Counted from the stretch's first letter, positions 7,861-17,132 are shown. The stretch is DNA of 41,200 nucleotides from CAYYWV01 sp964531525 (GCA_964531525.1 CAZHDF010000008.1:1-41200), one strand, 5' to 3'. Notes: a model not told the origin generated them from the letters alone. Numbers and translations are program-made.

Positions 7861-9570
7861 GTGGCCAAGTCCGTCGAAGCCAAGCAGATGAAGATGGAAC
7901 GCGACCGGTTCGTCGCGCTCGCTTTCGCCGCGGCCGACGTGCTGGTCGAGCTCGACGGCGAGCTCCGCGTCCGTTACGCCGCCGGCGCGACCCATGCGCT
8001 GCTCGGCCGCGAAGCCGAGGCCCTGGTCGGCACGCCGCTTTTCGATCTGATCGTCGAGGACGACCGCGAGCGCCTGCGCACGGCGCTGGTCTCGGTACCG
8101 TCGGGCGCGCGCATGCGGCCGGTCACCGTGCGTCTCGCGCATCGCCGCTCGCCGCCCATGCTCGCCGCCGGCTATCACGTCGCCGACGGGGGCGAGACCT
8201 ATTATCTGGCGCTGAGCGTCGAAACCCCGGCGCTCAAGCCCGCGCCGCCGCCCGAGCCCGGCCGCGACGACGAGACCGGACTGTTCGACAAGGACAGCTT
8301 CGGCGAGCTGGTCGGTCGGCGGATCGAAGCGGCCAAGGCCGAGGGCGAGCACTACGATCTCACGCTGATCGACCTGCGCGATTTCGGCAATCTTCTCGAA
8401 CGCGTCGACGCCGGCGTCGCGCGCTCGTTCATCGCCCATGTCGGCGACACCCTGCGGGCGAGCTCGGTCGACGGCGACAGCGCCGGGCGCTTCGACGACG
8501 AGACCTATGGCGTTCTCCACGGCGACGCCTTCAACGTCGACGAGCTCAAGGCCCATCTCTCCGAAATGACCCGGCGGCTCGATCCCGACGGCAAGGGGAT
8601 CGAGGTGCGCGCCGCGACCGTGGACGCGGAGAAGGCCGGCGCCACGCCCGAGGATACCGCCAAGGCGGTCGTTTACACGATCAACCGCTTCACCAAGGAA
8701 CAGGGCGAAAACTTCACGATCTCCAGCCTTTCCGACGGTTGCAGCTCGATGGTCCAGGACACCATCGAGCAGATTTCCGAGTTCAAGAACATCATTCACG
8801 GCGGCGCCTTCAAGGTCGCCTTGCAGCCGATCGTCAGTCTCGCCGACAGCAAGGTCCACCACTACGAGGCGCTCGCCCGGTTCGACGCGGCGGGGGTCGC
8901 CTCGCCCTATGCGCTGATCACCTTCGCCGAGGAGGTGGGGGTGATCTCGGAGTTCGACCTCGCGATGACCAAGCGCGTGATCGAGCTGATGGGCAAGACC
9001 CGGAGCGGGGGCGGCGATCCCACCTTCGCGGTCAACCTGTCGGGGCGTTCGCTCGGCAATCAGGTGTTCGTCGAATCGCTCCTGCGGCTGCTCAAGGACA
9101 GCGGGGTGGCGCGCGATCGGCTCTGGTTCGAGGTCACCGAATCGGCGCATATCGAGGATCTCGAGTCCACCAACCGCCTGATTCAAAACCTGCGGCGCGC
9201 CGGTCACCGGGTCTGTCTCGACGATTTCGGCGCCGGGGCCTCGGCCTTCCAGTACCTGCGCGCGTTCGACATCGACCTCGTCAAGATCGACGGCTCCTAC
9301 GTGCGCGAGGCGTTGACCGCGCCCAACAGCAAGGCGTTTCTCAAGTCCATGGCCGGGCTGTGCGCCGATCTCAATATCGGCGTCGTCGCCGAGATGATCG
9401 AGGACCGCGAGACCGTCGCCTTCCTGCGCGACTGCGGAATTCGCTTCGGCCAAGGCTATCTGTTCGGCAAGCCCGCGCTCGCCTCGGGACTCGCCGCCAA
9501 GAAGCCGGGGCTCATCGTTCGGCCCGACGGCACGCCCGCGACGACGACGCTCCGGCGCAAGGTGGGATAG
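7861..9570 (+). CDS. PAS / degenerate GGDEF / EAL c-di-GMP phosphodiesterase
   Basis: A 569-aa cytoplasmic signalling protein. Residues about 15-120 look like a PAS sensor, about 140-280 a degenerate GGDEF domain in which the catalytic motif is replaced by FDDET, and about 300-545 a full EAL domain. The EAL domain keeps YEALARF (metal Glu336), the NLS Asn, FEVTES, LDDFGAG (Asp454-Asp455), the KIDG Lys, the AE-MIED glutamate and FGQGYLFGKP, so hydrolysis of c-di-GMP is plausible. The start is uncertain: GTG at 7861 is chosen, with ATG at 7888 as alternative; neither has a strong ribosome binding site. It precedes a diguanylate cyclase gene by 51 nt. Confidence 0.88.
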   Translation: MAKSVEAKQMKMERDRFVALAFAAADVLVELDGELRVRYAAGATHALLGREAEALVGTPLFDLIVEDDRERLRTALVSVPSGARMRPVTVRLAHRRSPPMLAAGYHVADGGETYYLALSVETPALKPAPPPEPGRDDETGLFDKDSFGELVGRRIEAAKAEGEHYDLTLIDLRDFGNLLERVDAGVARSFIAHVGDTLRASSVDGDSAGRFDDETYGVLHGDAFNVDELKAHLSEMTRRLDPDGKGIEVRAATVDAEKAGATPEDTAKAVVYTINRFTKEQGENFTISSLSDGCSSMVQDTIEQISEFKNIIHGGAFKVALQPIVSLADSKVHHYEALARFDAAGVASPYALITFAEEVGVISEFDLAMTKRVIELMGKTRSGGGDPTFAVNLSGRSLGNQVFVESLLRLLKDSGVARDRLWFEVTESAHIEDLESTNRLIQNLRRAGHRVCLDDFGAGASAFQYLRAFDIDLVKIDGSYVREALTAPNSKAFLKSMAGLCADLNIGVVAEMIEDRETVAFLRDCGIRFGQGYLFGKPALASGLAAKKPGLIVRPDGTPATTTLRRKVG

Positions 9571-9621
9571 GGCGATGGCGACCCGACGCGGCGGGACGGC
9601 GACCTCCCGAGGGCACCGACC

Positions 9622-11367
9622 ATGACGCGGGCGCGCTCCTTCGAAAAAATCGACATTCTGCCGCCGGAAAGGCCCGCCGCCGCGCCGCCGGGCGGCACGC
9701 TCCAGATCGCGGCCGAGACGATCTATGCCCGGTTCGAGGGACTCGCCCTGGTGCTCGACGGCGAGGGGCGGGTGCTGGGCGCCAGCGCGTCGGCGCGTCC
9801 GCTGGCCGCGACGCTCGAACGCGAGGGGCGGCTCGAAAACCTGGTCGCCGCGACCCTGGCCCTCGGTCCGCGCTGCGAGCGCGTGACGCTCGTCGACGGC
9901 CGCGTGTTCGATCTCACGCTCTTTCCCCTGGTGGGCGAGGGCGTTCTGGCGGTCGCGCGCGATCTCACCTTCGACCGAAATCTTCACGAGGCGCTCGTCG
10001 AATCACGCGGCCGCTACAAGGATATCGTGGCGTGCTCGAGCGATTTCGCTTGGGAAACCGGCGCCGACGGTTGTTTCGTCTTCGTCTCGCCGCGCGGCGC
10101 GCTCGGCTATACCGCGACCGAGCTGGTCGGCCGCCACCCGCGCGAGCTGCTCGCCGAGCGCCAGGACCCGAACGCGCCCTTGCCCTTCGCGAGCACCCAA
10201 CCGCTCGACGGCGCGATCACCTGGATGCGCCGCGCCGACGGCACGGCCGCCTGTCTTTCGACCGCCTGCATCCCGCGTCTCGATGGCGATGGGCACTGGC
10301 TGGGCGCGCGCGGCGTTTGCCGCGACGTCACCGAGGCGCGCGCCCGCGACGAGGCACTCGCCCGCGCCCGCGCCCGCGAGCGCCTGGTCGTGCGCCTGGT
10401 CAACGGAATCCGCGAGGAGGTCGATCCCGAGCGCCTTCTCGGGCGCGCGGCCGAAGCGGCCGGCGCGGCGCTCGACGTCGATTTCTGCTGGATTTTCCGC
10501 ATCGGCGACGACGGCCGGTTTTATCGCGCGGCGAGCCACGGCCTGACCGACGAGGACGGCCCGATCGGATTCCTCGCCGCCGACCTCGCGACGCTCTCGG
10601 GGGCCGAGGGGCCGGTCGAGATGCCGATCGAGGGCTTTCACGTCCTGGCCGCGGTCACCCGTCACCACGGCGCCAGGAACGGCGTGGTCTGCGTCGGCCG
10701 TATCGAGACCCGCGCGGGCTGGGGCGAGGACGAGGCGGCGCTTCTCGCCGCGGTCGCCGAGCATCTCGGCATCGCCATCGAGCAGATCGCCAACCATGAG
10801 GTGCTCAAGCGCCTGTCGCGCACCGACGAGCTTACCGGGCTGCTCAACCGGCGCGCCTTCGACGACGAGCTGACCAACCGCTATCAGATGGCGCGGCGCT
10901 CGGGGCGCAAGTCGGCGATCCTTTACGTCGATCTCGACAACTTCAAGGCCGTCAACGACGTCCACGGCCACAAGCAGGGTGACGCGGTGCTCAAGGGCTG
11001 GGCGGCGGCGCTGGCGCGCTATTCGCGCGCGGGCGACGTGATCGCGCGGCTCGGCGGCGACGAGTTCGCGGTTTGGCTCGAGGATACCGACGAAGCCGGC
11101 GCGCGCGCCAAGGCGCGCAGCCTGCTCGACGCCGCCCGGGGGCTCGAGCGCTATTCGGGCGATCCCGAGCGGTTGCTCGGCGCCTCGATCGGGATCGCGG
11201 TTCTCGATCCCGACGCGGGCGAGCCCCTCGATCGCCTGATCGCGCGCGCCGACGCCGCGATGTACGCCGCCAAGCACGGCGGCAAGGGTCGGGTCGCGGT
11301 CGCGCCGCCGGGGGGCGATGACGGCAAGGGCGATCGCAAGGACGACGGCAAGAAGGGGAAGCCATGA
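9622..11367 (+). CDS. PAS-PAS-GAF-GGDEF diguanylate cyclase
   Basis: A 581-aa soluble protein with tandem PAS-like regions (about 25-120 and 125-235), a GAF-like region (about 250-390) and a C-terminal GGDEF domain (about 395-560). The active-site motif RLGGDEF is intact (GGDEF at 478-482), and RAGD at 469-472 stands five residues before it, matching the RxxD inhibitory site; c-di-GMP synthesis with product feedback is therefore expected. No membrane segment is seen. The stop overlaps the start of the DUF2336 gene by 4 nt (ATGA), so the two are translationally coupled. Confidence 0.92.
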   Translation: MTRARSFEKIDILPPERPAAAPPGGTLQIAAETIYARFEGLALVLDGEGRVLGASASARPLAATLEREGRLENLVAATLALGPRCERVTLVDGRVFDLTLFPLVGEGVLAVARDLTFDRNLHEALVESRGRYKDIVACSSDFAWETGADGCFVFVSPRGALGYTATELVGRHPRELLAERQDPNAPLPFASTQPLDGAITWMRRADGTAACLSTACIPRLDGDGHWLGARGVCRDVTEARARDEALARARARERLVVRLVNGIREEVDPERLLGRAAEAAGAALDVDFCWIFRIGDDGRFYRAASHGLTDEDGPIGFLAADLATLSGAEGPVEMPIEGFHVLAAVTRHHGARNGVVCVGRIETRAGWGEDEAALLAAVAEHLGIAIEQIANHEVLKRLSRTDELTGLLNRRAFDDELTNRYQMARRSGRKSAILYVDLDNFKAVNDVHGHKQGDAVLKGWAAALARYSRAGDVIARLGGDEFAVWLEDTDEAGARAKARSLLDAARGLERYSGDPERLLGASIGIAVLDPDAGEPLDRLIARADAAMYAAKHGGKGRVAVAPPGGDDGKGDRKDDGKKGKP

Positions 11368-12620
11368 GCGGCCTGTTGAAGCGGGTGCTGCGCCGCGACG
11401 GCGACGGCGCGGACGAGGGAATCGTTTACGAATCGGCGAAGGAGCTCGCGCGCCACGAGGACGTCGAGGTACGCGCCGCCCTCGCCGCGCGCGACGACGT
11501 GCGGCCCGAGATCCTCTATTTCCTCGCCGAGGACGAATCGCCCGCCGTGCGCCGGGTGATCGCCGCCAACGCCTCGACCCCGCGCCAAGCCGACCGTCTG
11601 CTCGCCGAGGACGTCGACGACGAGGTGCGCCGCGACCTCGCCTACAAGATCGGGCGACTGGTGCCCCAGCTCAACGCCGAGCAGAAGGACCAGCTCCGCG
11701 AGCTCACCTTCGAGATCCTGTCGATCCTCGCGAGCGACCAGCTTCCCCAGGTCCGCCAGATCATCGCCGAGGAGATCAAGCACTGCGCGCAGGTGCCCCG
11801 GCACGTCATCGGCACGCTCGCGCGCGACGTCGAGCTGATCGTCTCGGCGCCGGTGCTCGAATACTCGCCGCTGCTGAGCGACGAGGACCTGCTGGAGATC
11901 ATCGCGAGCCCGCAGGTCCGGGGCGTGATCGAGGCGATTTCGCGGCGCGCGGTCGTCAGCTCCGCGGTTTCCGACGCGGTCGCCGCGAGCGGCGACGTCG
12001 AGGCGATCACGGCGCTGCTCGCCAACCCGAGCGCCCAGATTCGCGAGGAAACCCTCGACAGCCTGATCGAGCAGGCTCCCGAGCAGCCCGAATGGCATCC
12101 GCCGCTGGTGCGCCGGCCCGATCTTTCGGTGCGCGCCGTGCGTCGCATCGCGAGCTTCGTCGCGCTGGCGTTGTTGCGGGTTCTCGAGGAGCGTCACGAT
12201 CTCCCCGCCGAGGCCGCCGACGAGGTGCGTCGCGCGGTGGTGCGCCGGATTCAGGGGGCGGGGGTCGATGGCGACATGGACGCCGCGCTCGACGCCGCGC
12301 GTGCCTTCGAGGACGGCACCCTCGACGAGGAGGCCGTGAGCACGGCGATCGGTCGGGGCGATCGCGACTATCTCACCAAGGCGCTGGCGCTCAAGGCCGA
12401 TCTCGAGGAATCGGTGGTTCGCAAGGTGCTAGAATCACAAAGCTCCAAGGCGGTCACCGCGCTCGCCTGGGCGGCGGGGCTCGGCATGCGGACCGCGATC
12501 CAGATCCAGCTCCGGGTCGCCAAGATCCCGCCCAAGTCGGTGCTCAACGCCAAGAACGGCGTCGACTACCCCCTGACCGAGGAAGAGCTGCGCTGGCACG
12601 TCAACCTGTTCGGAAGCTGA
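11364..12620 (+). CDS. DUF2336 protein
   Basis: A 418-aa protein resembling the alphaproteobacterial DUF2336 family, whose role is unknown. It is built from short amphipathic helical repeats of HEAT type, for example segments with DVEVRAALAAR, SPAVRRVIAAN and DEVRRDLAYKI in the first 100 residues; the last 80 residues form a separate conserved block ending ELRWHVNLFGS. No membrane segment or catalytic motif is visible. Coupling to the diguanylate cyclase (ATGA overlap) and the nearby EAL gene suggest a role as scaffold or effector in c-di-GMP signalling; that is inference from context. Confidence 0.85.
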   Translation: MSGLLKRVLRRDGDGADEGIVYESAKELARHEDVEVRAALAARDDVRPEILYFLAEDESPAVRRVIAANASTPRQADRLLAEDVDDEVRRDLAYKIGRLVPQLNAEQKDQLRELTFEILSILASDQLPQVRQIIAEEIKHCAQVPRHVIGTLARDVELIVSAPVLEYSPLLSDEDLLEIIASPQVRGVIEAISRRAVVSSAVSDAVAASGDVEAITALLANPSAQIREETLDSLIEQAPEQPEWHPPLVRRPDLSVRAVRRIASFVALALLRVLEERHDLPAEAADEVRRAVVRRIQGAGVDGDMDAALDAARAFEDGTLDEEAVSTAIGRGDRDYLTKALALKADLEESVVRKVLESQSSKAVTALAWAAGLGMRTAIQIQLRVAKIPPKSVLNAKNGVDYPLTEEELRWHVNLFGS

Positions 12621-12656
12621 CGGCGGCTTGGCCCGCCGGACTCCGGCGCGGCGGCT

Positions 12657-13568
12657 TCAGTCGGCCGTGACCATGGTGCCGGTGCCGTTCTCGGTGAAGA
12701 TCTCGAGAAGCAGCGTGTGCGGCACGCGCCCGTCCAGGATATGGGCGGCGGCGACGCCGGCCTCGACCGCGTCGAGGCAGGTTTCGACCTTGGGGATCAT
12801 GCCGCCGGTGACCGTGCCATCGACGACCAGCCCGCGCCCTTGCGAGACCGTCATGCGCGAGACCAGGTCCTCGTCCTTGTCGAACACGCCGGCGATGTCG
12901 GTCAGCATCACGAGCTTCGCCGCGCCGAGCGCCCGGGCGATGGCGCCGGCCACGGTGTCGGCGTTGATGTTGTAGGTCTCGCCCTCGGGGCCGACGCCGA
13001 TCGGCGCGATCACCGGAATCACGTCGGAGCGCGCGAACATGTCGATCAGCCCGGCGTGGATATGGGTCGGCTCGCCGACGAAACCGAGGTCGAGAATCCG
13101 CTCGATGTTGGAATCGGGGTCGCGCCGCGTCCGGGTCAGCTTGCGCGCCTCGATCAGCGGACCGTCCTTGCCCGAGATTCCCACCGCGTGGCCCCCGGCG
13201 GCGTTGATCGAGGTGACGATCTCCTTGTTGATGCGGCCCGCGAGCACCATCTCGACGATCTCGACCGTGTCGGCGTCGGTCACCCGGAGGCCGTCGACGA
13301 ACGCGCTCTTGACGTTCAGGCGTTCGAGCATCCGGGCGATCTGCGGCCCGCCGCCGTGGACCACGACCGGGTTGATGCCGACCTGCTTGATGAGCACGAT
13401 GTCGCGCGCGAAGCTCTTGGCGAGCCGCGCGTCGCCCATGGCGTGGCCGCCGTATTTGACGACGAAGGTCCGGCCCGAGAAACGGCGCAGATAGGGCAGC
13501 GCCTCGGCGATGGTTTCCGCCGTCCGCAGCCAGCGCCGGATCTCGCGCGTATGTCGCTCGCCCGTCAT
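12657..13568 (-). CDS. argB: Acetylglutamate kinase
   Basis: Phosphorylates N-acetyl-L-glutamate in arginine synthesis. The 303-aa protein of the amino-acid-kinase fold has the phosphate-binding VVKYGGHAMG (about 37-45), VVHGGGPQI, the substrate-binding NINADTVAGAIA segment, and a C-terminal region with GGMIPKVETCLDAV typical of the arginine-sensitive class. It is the last gene of the leftward rpmH-to-argB run, 73 nt after engB, and converges on the DUF2336 gene. Confidence 0.97.
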   Translation of the reverse strand: MTGERHTREIRRWLRTAETIAEALPYLRRFSGRTFVVKYGGHAMGDARLAKSFARDIVLIKQVGINPVVVHGGGPQIARMLERLNVKSAFVDGLRVTDADTVEIVEMVLAGRINKEIVTSINAAGGHAVGISGKDGPLIEARKLTRTRRDPDSNIERILDLGFVGEPTHIHAGLIDMFARSDVIPVIAPIGVGPEGETYNINADTVAGAIARALGAAKLVMLTDIAGVFDKDEDLVSRMTVSQGRGLVVDGTVTGGMIPKVETCLDAVEAGVAAAHILDGRVPHTLLLEIFTENGTGTMVTAD

Positions 13569-13641
13569 GGCGCGAACTCTAGCCTATTTTCCCGGGACGT
13601 GAAATCGCGCGGGAGGTTGGCCGATTCATTTGAAAAAACAC

Positions 13642-14307
13642 CTAATCCGCCGCCAGCGTCGCCAACGCCGCGCGCAGCTCGGCGATGCCGCTTCCGGCGT
13701 GCGCGCTGCTGCGCGCGATCTCGGGATGGGCGGCCGGGTGGCGCTTGAGCTCGGCGGCGAGGGTTTCGCACAGCGCCTCGAGCGCCCCGGGCTTGGTCTT
13801 GTCGATCTTGGTAAGCACGACCTGATAGGAGACCGCGGCCTCGTCCAGCGCCGCCATCACCGCCCGGTCGCTGTCCTTGAGGCCGTGGCGGGCGTCGACC
13901 AAGAGGCAGACCCGGCGCAGGTTGGGCCGGCCCTTGAGATAGTTCCGCACCAGCGCGGTCCAGTCGCGGATCAGGGTTTTCGACGCGCGCGCATAACCGT
14001 AGCCCGGCAGATCGACGAGCATCAGCCGCTCGCCCAGCAGGAAGAAGTTGATCTCGCGAGTGCGTCCCGGCGTGTGCGAGGTGCGCGCGAGCGTGCGTCG
14101 GCCGGTGAGCGCGTTGACGAGGCTCGACTTGCCGACGTTCGAGCGCCCGGCGAAGGCGACCTCGGGCACCGTGATCTCGGGCAGCCCATCCAGGCTCGCG
14201 ACCCCCATGACGAAGCGGCATTCGCGCGCGAACAATTTGCGTCCGGCCTCGATGGCCAGGGCGCGTTGCCGTTCGTCGTCGGCGGAAGGGTCGGCCGGGT
14301 CGGCCAT
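13642..14307 (-). CDS. engB: Ribosome biogenesis GTPase YsxC/EngB
   Basis: A 221-aa TrmE-Era-EngA-EngB GTPase that assists large-subunit assembly. G1 is GRSNVGKSS at about 54-62, the switch region contains HTPGRTREINFF, G3 is DLPGYGYA, and G4 is LTKIDK. The first 25 residues are a variable acidic extension. It lies 37 nt downstream of yidC in the conserved rpmH-rnpA-yidD-yidC-engB order. Its stop abuts a 16-bp sequence that recurs upstream of the PEP-CTERM gene. Confidence 0.96.
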   Translation of the reverse strand: MADPADPSADDERQRALAIEAGRKLFARECRFVMGVASLDGLPEITVPEVAFAGRSNVGKSSLVNALTGRRTLARTSHTPGRTREINFFLLGERLMLVDLPGYGYARASKTLIRDWTALVRNYLKGRPNLRRVCLLVDARHGLKDSDRAVMAALDEAAVSYQVVLTKIDKTKPGALEALCETLAAELKRHPAAHPEIARSSAHAGSGIAELRAALATLAAD

Positions 14308-14344
14308 GATGCTCCCCGGGGGTTCCTTGGGCGCGATCAGGGGG

Positions 14345-16141
14345 TCAGGTGGTTTTCTTCTTGGCGGTCCCGCCCACGAGGCCCATCCGGCGCATGATGA
14401 CCCATTGCTGGGCGATCGAGAGGATGTTGTTCCAGGTCCAGTAGATCACCAGCCCGGCGGGGAAGCGCGCGAACATGAAGGTGAACACGATCGGCAGCAT
14501 CATCATGATCTTGGCCTGGGTCGGGTCGGGCGGCTGGGGATTGAGCTTCTGCTGAAGAAACATCGTGATCCCCATGGCGAGCGGCCAGGCGCCGATCGCA
14601 AGCATGCTCGGCGGATCGAAGGGCAACAGGCCGAACAGGTTGAACACCGAGGTCGGATCGGGCGACGACAGGTCCTGGATCCAGCCGAAGAAGGGCGCGT
14701 GCCGCATCTCGATGGTCACGAACAGAACCTTGTAGAGCGAGAAGAACACCGGAATCTGCACGACGATCGGCAGACAGCCCGACATCGGGTTGACCTTCTC
14801 GGTCTTGTACAGCGCCATCAGCTCCTTTTGGAGCTGCGCCTTGTCGTCCTTATACTTCTCGCGCAGCTCGGTCATCATGGGCTGGAGCTTCTTCATCTTG
14901 CTCATCGCCCGGTAGGACTTGTTGGCGAGCGGGAAGAACAGCGCCTTGATGATGACCGTCAGCAGCAGGATCGAGAGCCCGAAATTGCCCAGCCAGTGAT
15001 TGAACAGGTCGATGAGGAAGAAAATCGGCCGGGTGAGGAAGTAGAACCAGCCGAAATCGACCGCCCGGTCGAACAGCGGAATGCCCAGGTCGTCGCGGTA
15101 CTGGTCGAGAAGACTGACCTCCTTGGCGCCGGCGAACAGACGGTCGGTGACCTCGGCGCCGGCGCCGGGCGCGACGGTGATCGCGTCGCGCTGGTAGTCG
15201 GCCTGGAACTTGTCGATCTTCTTGCGCTGGGTGTAGACGAAGCGGCCCTTGATCTTGCTCGCCTGATCGGGCACCAGCGCGGCGAGCCAGTACTTGTCGG
15301 TGATGCCGAGCCAGCCGCCGGTGCTGTCGTGGGTCTGGGTGCGCTCGTCCTTGAGATCCTTGTATTTGACCTCGATCAGCGATTCGCCGAGCACGCCGAG
15401 AAGGCCCTCGTGCAGGATGTAGTAGCCCAGCGTCTTGGGCGTGCCGGTCCGGTTGATCAGGCCGTACGGGTAAAGCGTGACCGACTTGTCGCCCCGGTTC
15501 TCGACCCGCTGGGTGACCGTGAACATGTAGTTGTCGTCGAGCGCGATGCGCCGGGTGAAGCGCAGGCCCTCGCCGTTGTCCCAACTCAGGGTGACGGGCC
15601 CGTCGTCGCCCAGGGTCGCGCGATCGGCGCGCCAGACCGCGTCCGGCCCCGGCACCTTGGTCGCGGGGTCGGCGGGCACCCAGCCGAACTCGGCGTAATA
15701 GGCGCCCGCGCTGCCGAGCGGATTGAGGAGCGTGATCTGAGGACTCGTGGGATCGGTGGTCTCGCGATAGTCCTTGAGGATCAAATCGTCGAGCCGCGCG
15801 CCGACCAGCGCGATCGAGCCGCGCAGCCGGGGAGAATCGATCCGCAGCCGGGGTGTCGCGGCGATCACCGCGGCGCGGGTTTCGACCGCGCCGGGCGCGG
15901 TGGCCTGGGATGGGACACCACCCGGCGCGCCGGTCGCCGCGCCGGGTGGGGCGGGTACGTTGCTTGCTTCCGTGCCGGGTGCCGAGGGAGCGCTCGCCGT
16001 GCCCCCGGCGGTCGTCTCGCCGGCCGTGGTCTGGGGCGGGGCGGTCTGCTGGAACCGGGCGGGGGGGAAGAAGTATTGGAATCCGATCAGGATGACGATC
16101 GACAGGACGATCGCGATGACCATGTTGCGTTGATCGCTCAT
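14345..16141 (-). CDS. yidC: Membrane protein insertase YidC
   Basis: Inserts and folds inner-membrane proteins, alone or with SecYEG. The 598-aa protein has the Gram-negative layout: an N-terminal membrane anchor at about 7-25, a Pro/Ala/Thr-rich linker (about 30-85), a large periplasmic P1 domain (about 90-345), and the conserved five-segment insertase core (about 365-585) with the cytoplasmic loop KSYRAMSKMKKLQPMM. The tail is basic and short. It lies 15 nt after yidD. Confidence 0.97.
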   Translation of the reverse strand: MSDQRNMVIAIVLSIVILIGFQYFFPPARFQQTAPPQTTAGETTAGGTASAPSAPGTEASNVPAPPGAATGAPGGVPSQATAPGAVETRAAVIAATPRLRIDSPRLRGSIALVGARLDDLILKDYRETTDPTSPQITLLNPLGSAGAYYAEFGWVPADPATKVPGPDAVWRADRATLGDDGPVTLSWDNGEGLRFTRRIALDDNYMFTVTQRVENRGDKSVTLYPYGLINRTGTPKTLGYYILHEGLLGVLGESLIEVKYKDLKDERTQTHDSTGGWLGITDKYWLAALVPDQASKIKGRFVYTQRKKIDKFQADYQRDAITVAPGAGAEVTDRLFAGAKEVSLLDQYRDDLGIPLFDRAVDFGWFYFLTRPIFFLIDLFNHWLGNFGLSILLLTVIIKALFFPLANKSYRAMSKMKKLQPMMTELREKYKDDKAQLQKELMALYKTEKVNPMSGCLPIVVQIPVFFSLYKVLFVTIEMRHAPFFGWIQDLSSPDPTSVFNLFGLLPFDPPSMLAIGAWPLAMGITMFLQQKLNPQPPDPTQAKIMMMLPIVFTFMFARFPAGLVIYWTWNNILSIAQQWVIMRRMGLVGGTAKKKTT

Positions 16142-16156
16142 GCGCCGGTCCCGTCG

Positions 16157-16462
16157 TCAGCCGTGGCAGGCGCCGGCGGGGCGGTCATGGGACTCCCGCG
16201 GCGCGTGTTCGTCGGTATTTTCGCCCAGGTTTTCGTTTAGCCGCTCGGGAACCGGGTCGTAGCCCGCGCCGCCCCAGGGGTGGCAGCGCGCGATGCGGCG
16301 CAGCGCGAGCCAGCCGCCGGCGATCGCGCCGTGGCGGCCGAGCGCCTCGATCGCGTAGTCCGAGCAGGTCGGGAGATAGCGGCAACGCGGCGGAATGAAC
16401 GGCGAGACCGTCCATTGATAAACCCGCACCAACGCGCCGAGGAGTGCGCCGACGACCTTCAT
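16157..16462 (-). CDS. yidD: Membrane protein insertion efficiency factor YidD
   Basis: A 101-aa inner-membrane-associated protein that helps YidC-dependent insertion. It has the amphipathic N-terminal helix and the family motif RYLPTCSDYAIEALGRHG, followed by RRIARCHPWGGAGYDPVP. Its ATG overlaps the rnpA stop by 4 nt. The tail beyond the PVP block is hydrophilic and variable. Confidence 0.95.
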   Translation of the reverse strand: MKVVGALLGALVRVYQWTVSPFIPPRCRYLPTCSDYAIEALGRHGAIAGGWLALRRIARCHPWGGAGYDPVPERLNENLGENTDEHAPRESHDRPAGACHG

Positions 16463-16860
16463 TGCGTCGTCCTTTCCGGGGAGTTTTTCGGGCCGGCGCG
16501 CCCTCTATCCTGTCGGGAGACCCGCGCGATCGCGGTTTCGAGATCGTCGGTCAGGGCGTCGAAGGGCCGGGTCAGCGTGCCGCGCCGGGCGATCACCACG
16601 TAATCGAGGCCCGCGCGCGCGCGCTTCGGCATCGTGGCCGCGACCGCCGCGCGCAGGCGCCGACGCGCGCGGTTGCGCGCGACCGCCGAGCCCACCTTGC
16701 GGCTCGCCGTGTAGCCGACGCGAAACCCGCCCGCGGCCGCGCGGGCGTCCTCGGTCTCGGCGGCCTGGAGGACGAGGCCGGGGGTCGCCCATTTGCGTCG
16801 CGCCGCGGCCACGCGGAGGAACTCGGTCCGCCGCTTGAGCCGCGCGATGTCTGCGCCCAT
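16459..16860 (-). CDS. rnpA: Ribonuclease P protein component
   Basis: Protein subunit of RNase P, which trims the 5' leader of pre-tRNAs. At 133 aa it is of normal size and has the conserved RNA-binding region VGSAVARNRARRRLRAAV (RNR motif) and the GLDYVVIARRG segment. A longer open frame upstream runs through rpmH; the ATG at 16860, giving MGADIARLKRRTEFLRV, matches the family start and leaves only 4 nt after the rpmH stop. Confidence 0.96.
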   Translation of the reverse strand: MGADIARLKRRTEFLRVAAARRKWATPGLVLQAAETEDARAAAGGFRVGYTASRKVGSAVARNRARRRLRAAVAATMPKRARAGLDYVVIARRGTLTRPFDALTDDLETAIARVSRQDRGRAGPKNSPERTTQ

Positions 16861-16864
16861 GAGG

Positions 16865-16999
16865 CTACGCGGACAGACGCTTGCGCCCCTTGGCCCGTCG
16901 CCTGGCCAGCACCTTGCGGCCGGCGGCGGTGGCCATGCGGGCGCGGAAGCCATGGCGCCGCTTACGCACAAGGACGCTGGGTTGATAGGTACGTTTCAC
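16865..16999 (-). CDS. rpmH: Ribosomal protein bL34
   Basis: A 44-aa large-subunit protein read from a GTG start: the product begins MKRTYQPSVLVRKRRHGF and ends in the basic RRAKGRKRLSA block, matching bL34 along its full length. A GGAG ribosome binding site lies about 9 nt upstream of the GTG. It is the promoter-proximal gene of the rpmH-rnpA-yidD-yidC-engB-argB run, with a recognisable sigma-70 promoter about 70 nt upstream. Confidence 0.98.
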   Translation of the reverse strand: MKRTYQPSVLVRKRRHGFRARMATAAGRKVLARRRAKGRKRLSA

Positions 17000-17067
17000 G
17001 GGACAAACTCCATCGGTTCAGCGAGGCGAACGCCGGGCCGCTTCGCACCAAGGTCGAACTGCATCGC

Positions 17068-17096
17068 TCTATAGAAGCCGGGGGCGGCCAAGTCAA
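17068..17096 (-). promoter_or_regulatory. Sigma-70 promoter of the rpmH operon
   Basis: Minus strand: TTGACT (plus 17091-17096), a 17-bp spacer and TATAGA (17068-17073). Both hexamers match the consensus in five of six positions, making this the best sigma-70 promoter in the window. Start of transcription is expected near 17061, about 60 nt before the rpmH GTG. Confidence 0.75.
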
Positions 17097-17132
17097 TCGC
17101 GCGGGGCCGGGCCTCGCGCGGCGGCCGGCCGG

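Noticed and set aside
4984..9570. A plus-strand open frame of about 1500 codons running across dapE, dapD and the HAD gene into the EAL gene
   Set aside because: Up to about 7860 it is antisense to three clear genes and has Arg/Gly/Ala-rich composition typical of shadow frames in high-GC DNA; only the part from about 7861 is a real gene.
17080..17132. Possible terminator of rpmE in the CGCGCG/CGCGCG region
   Set aside because: The stem is not followed by a T-run on the minus strand.
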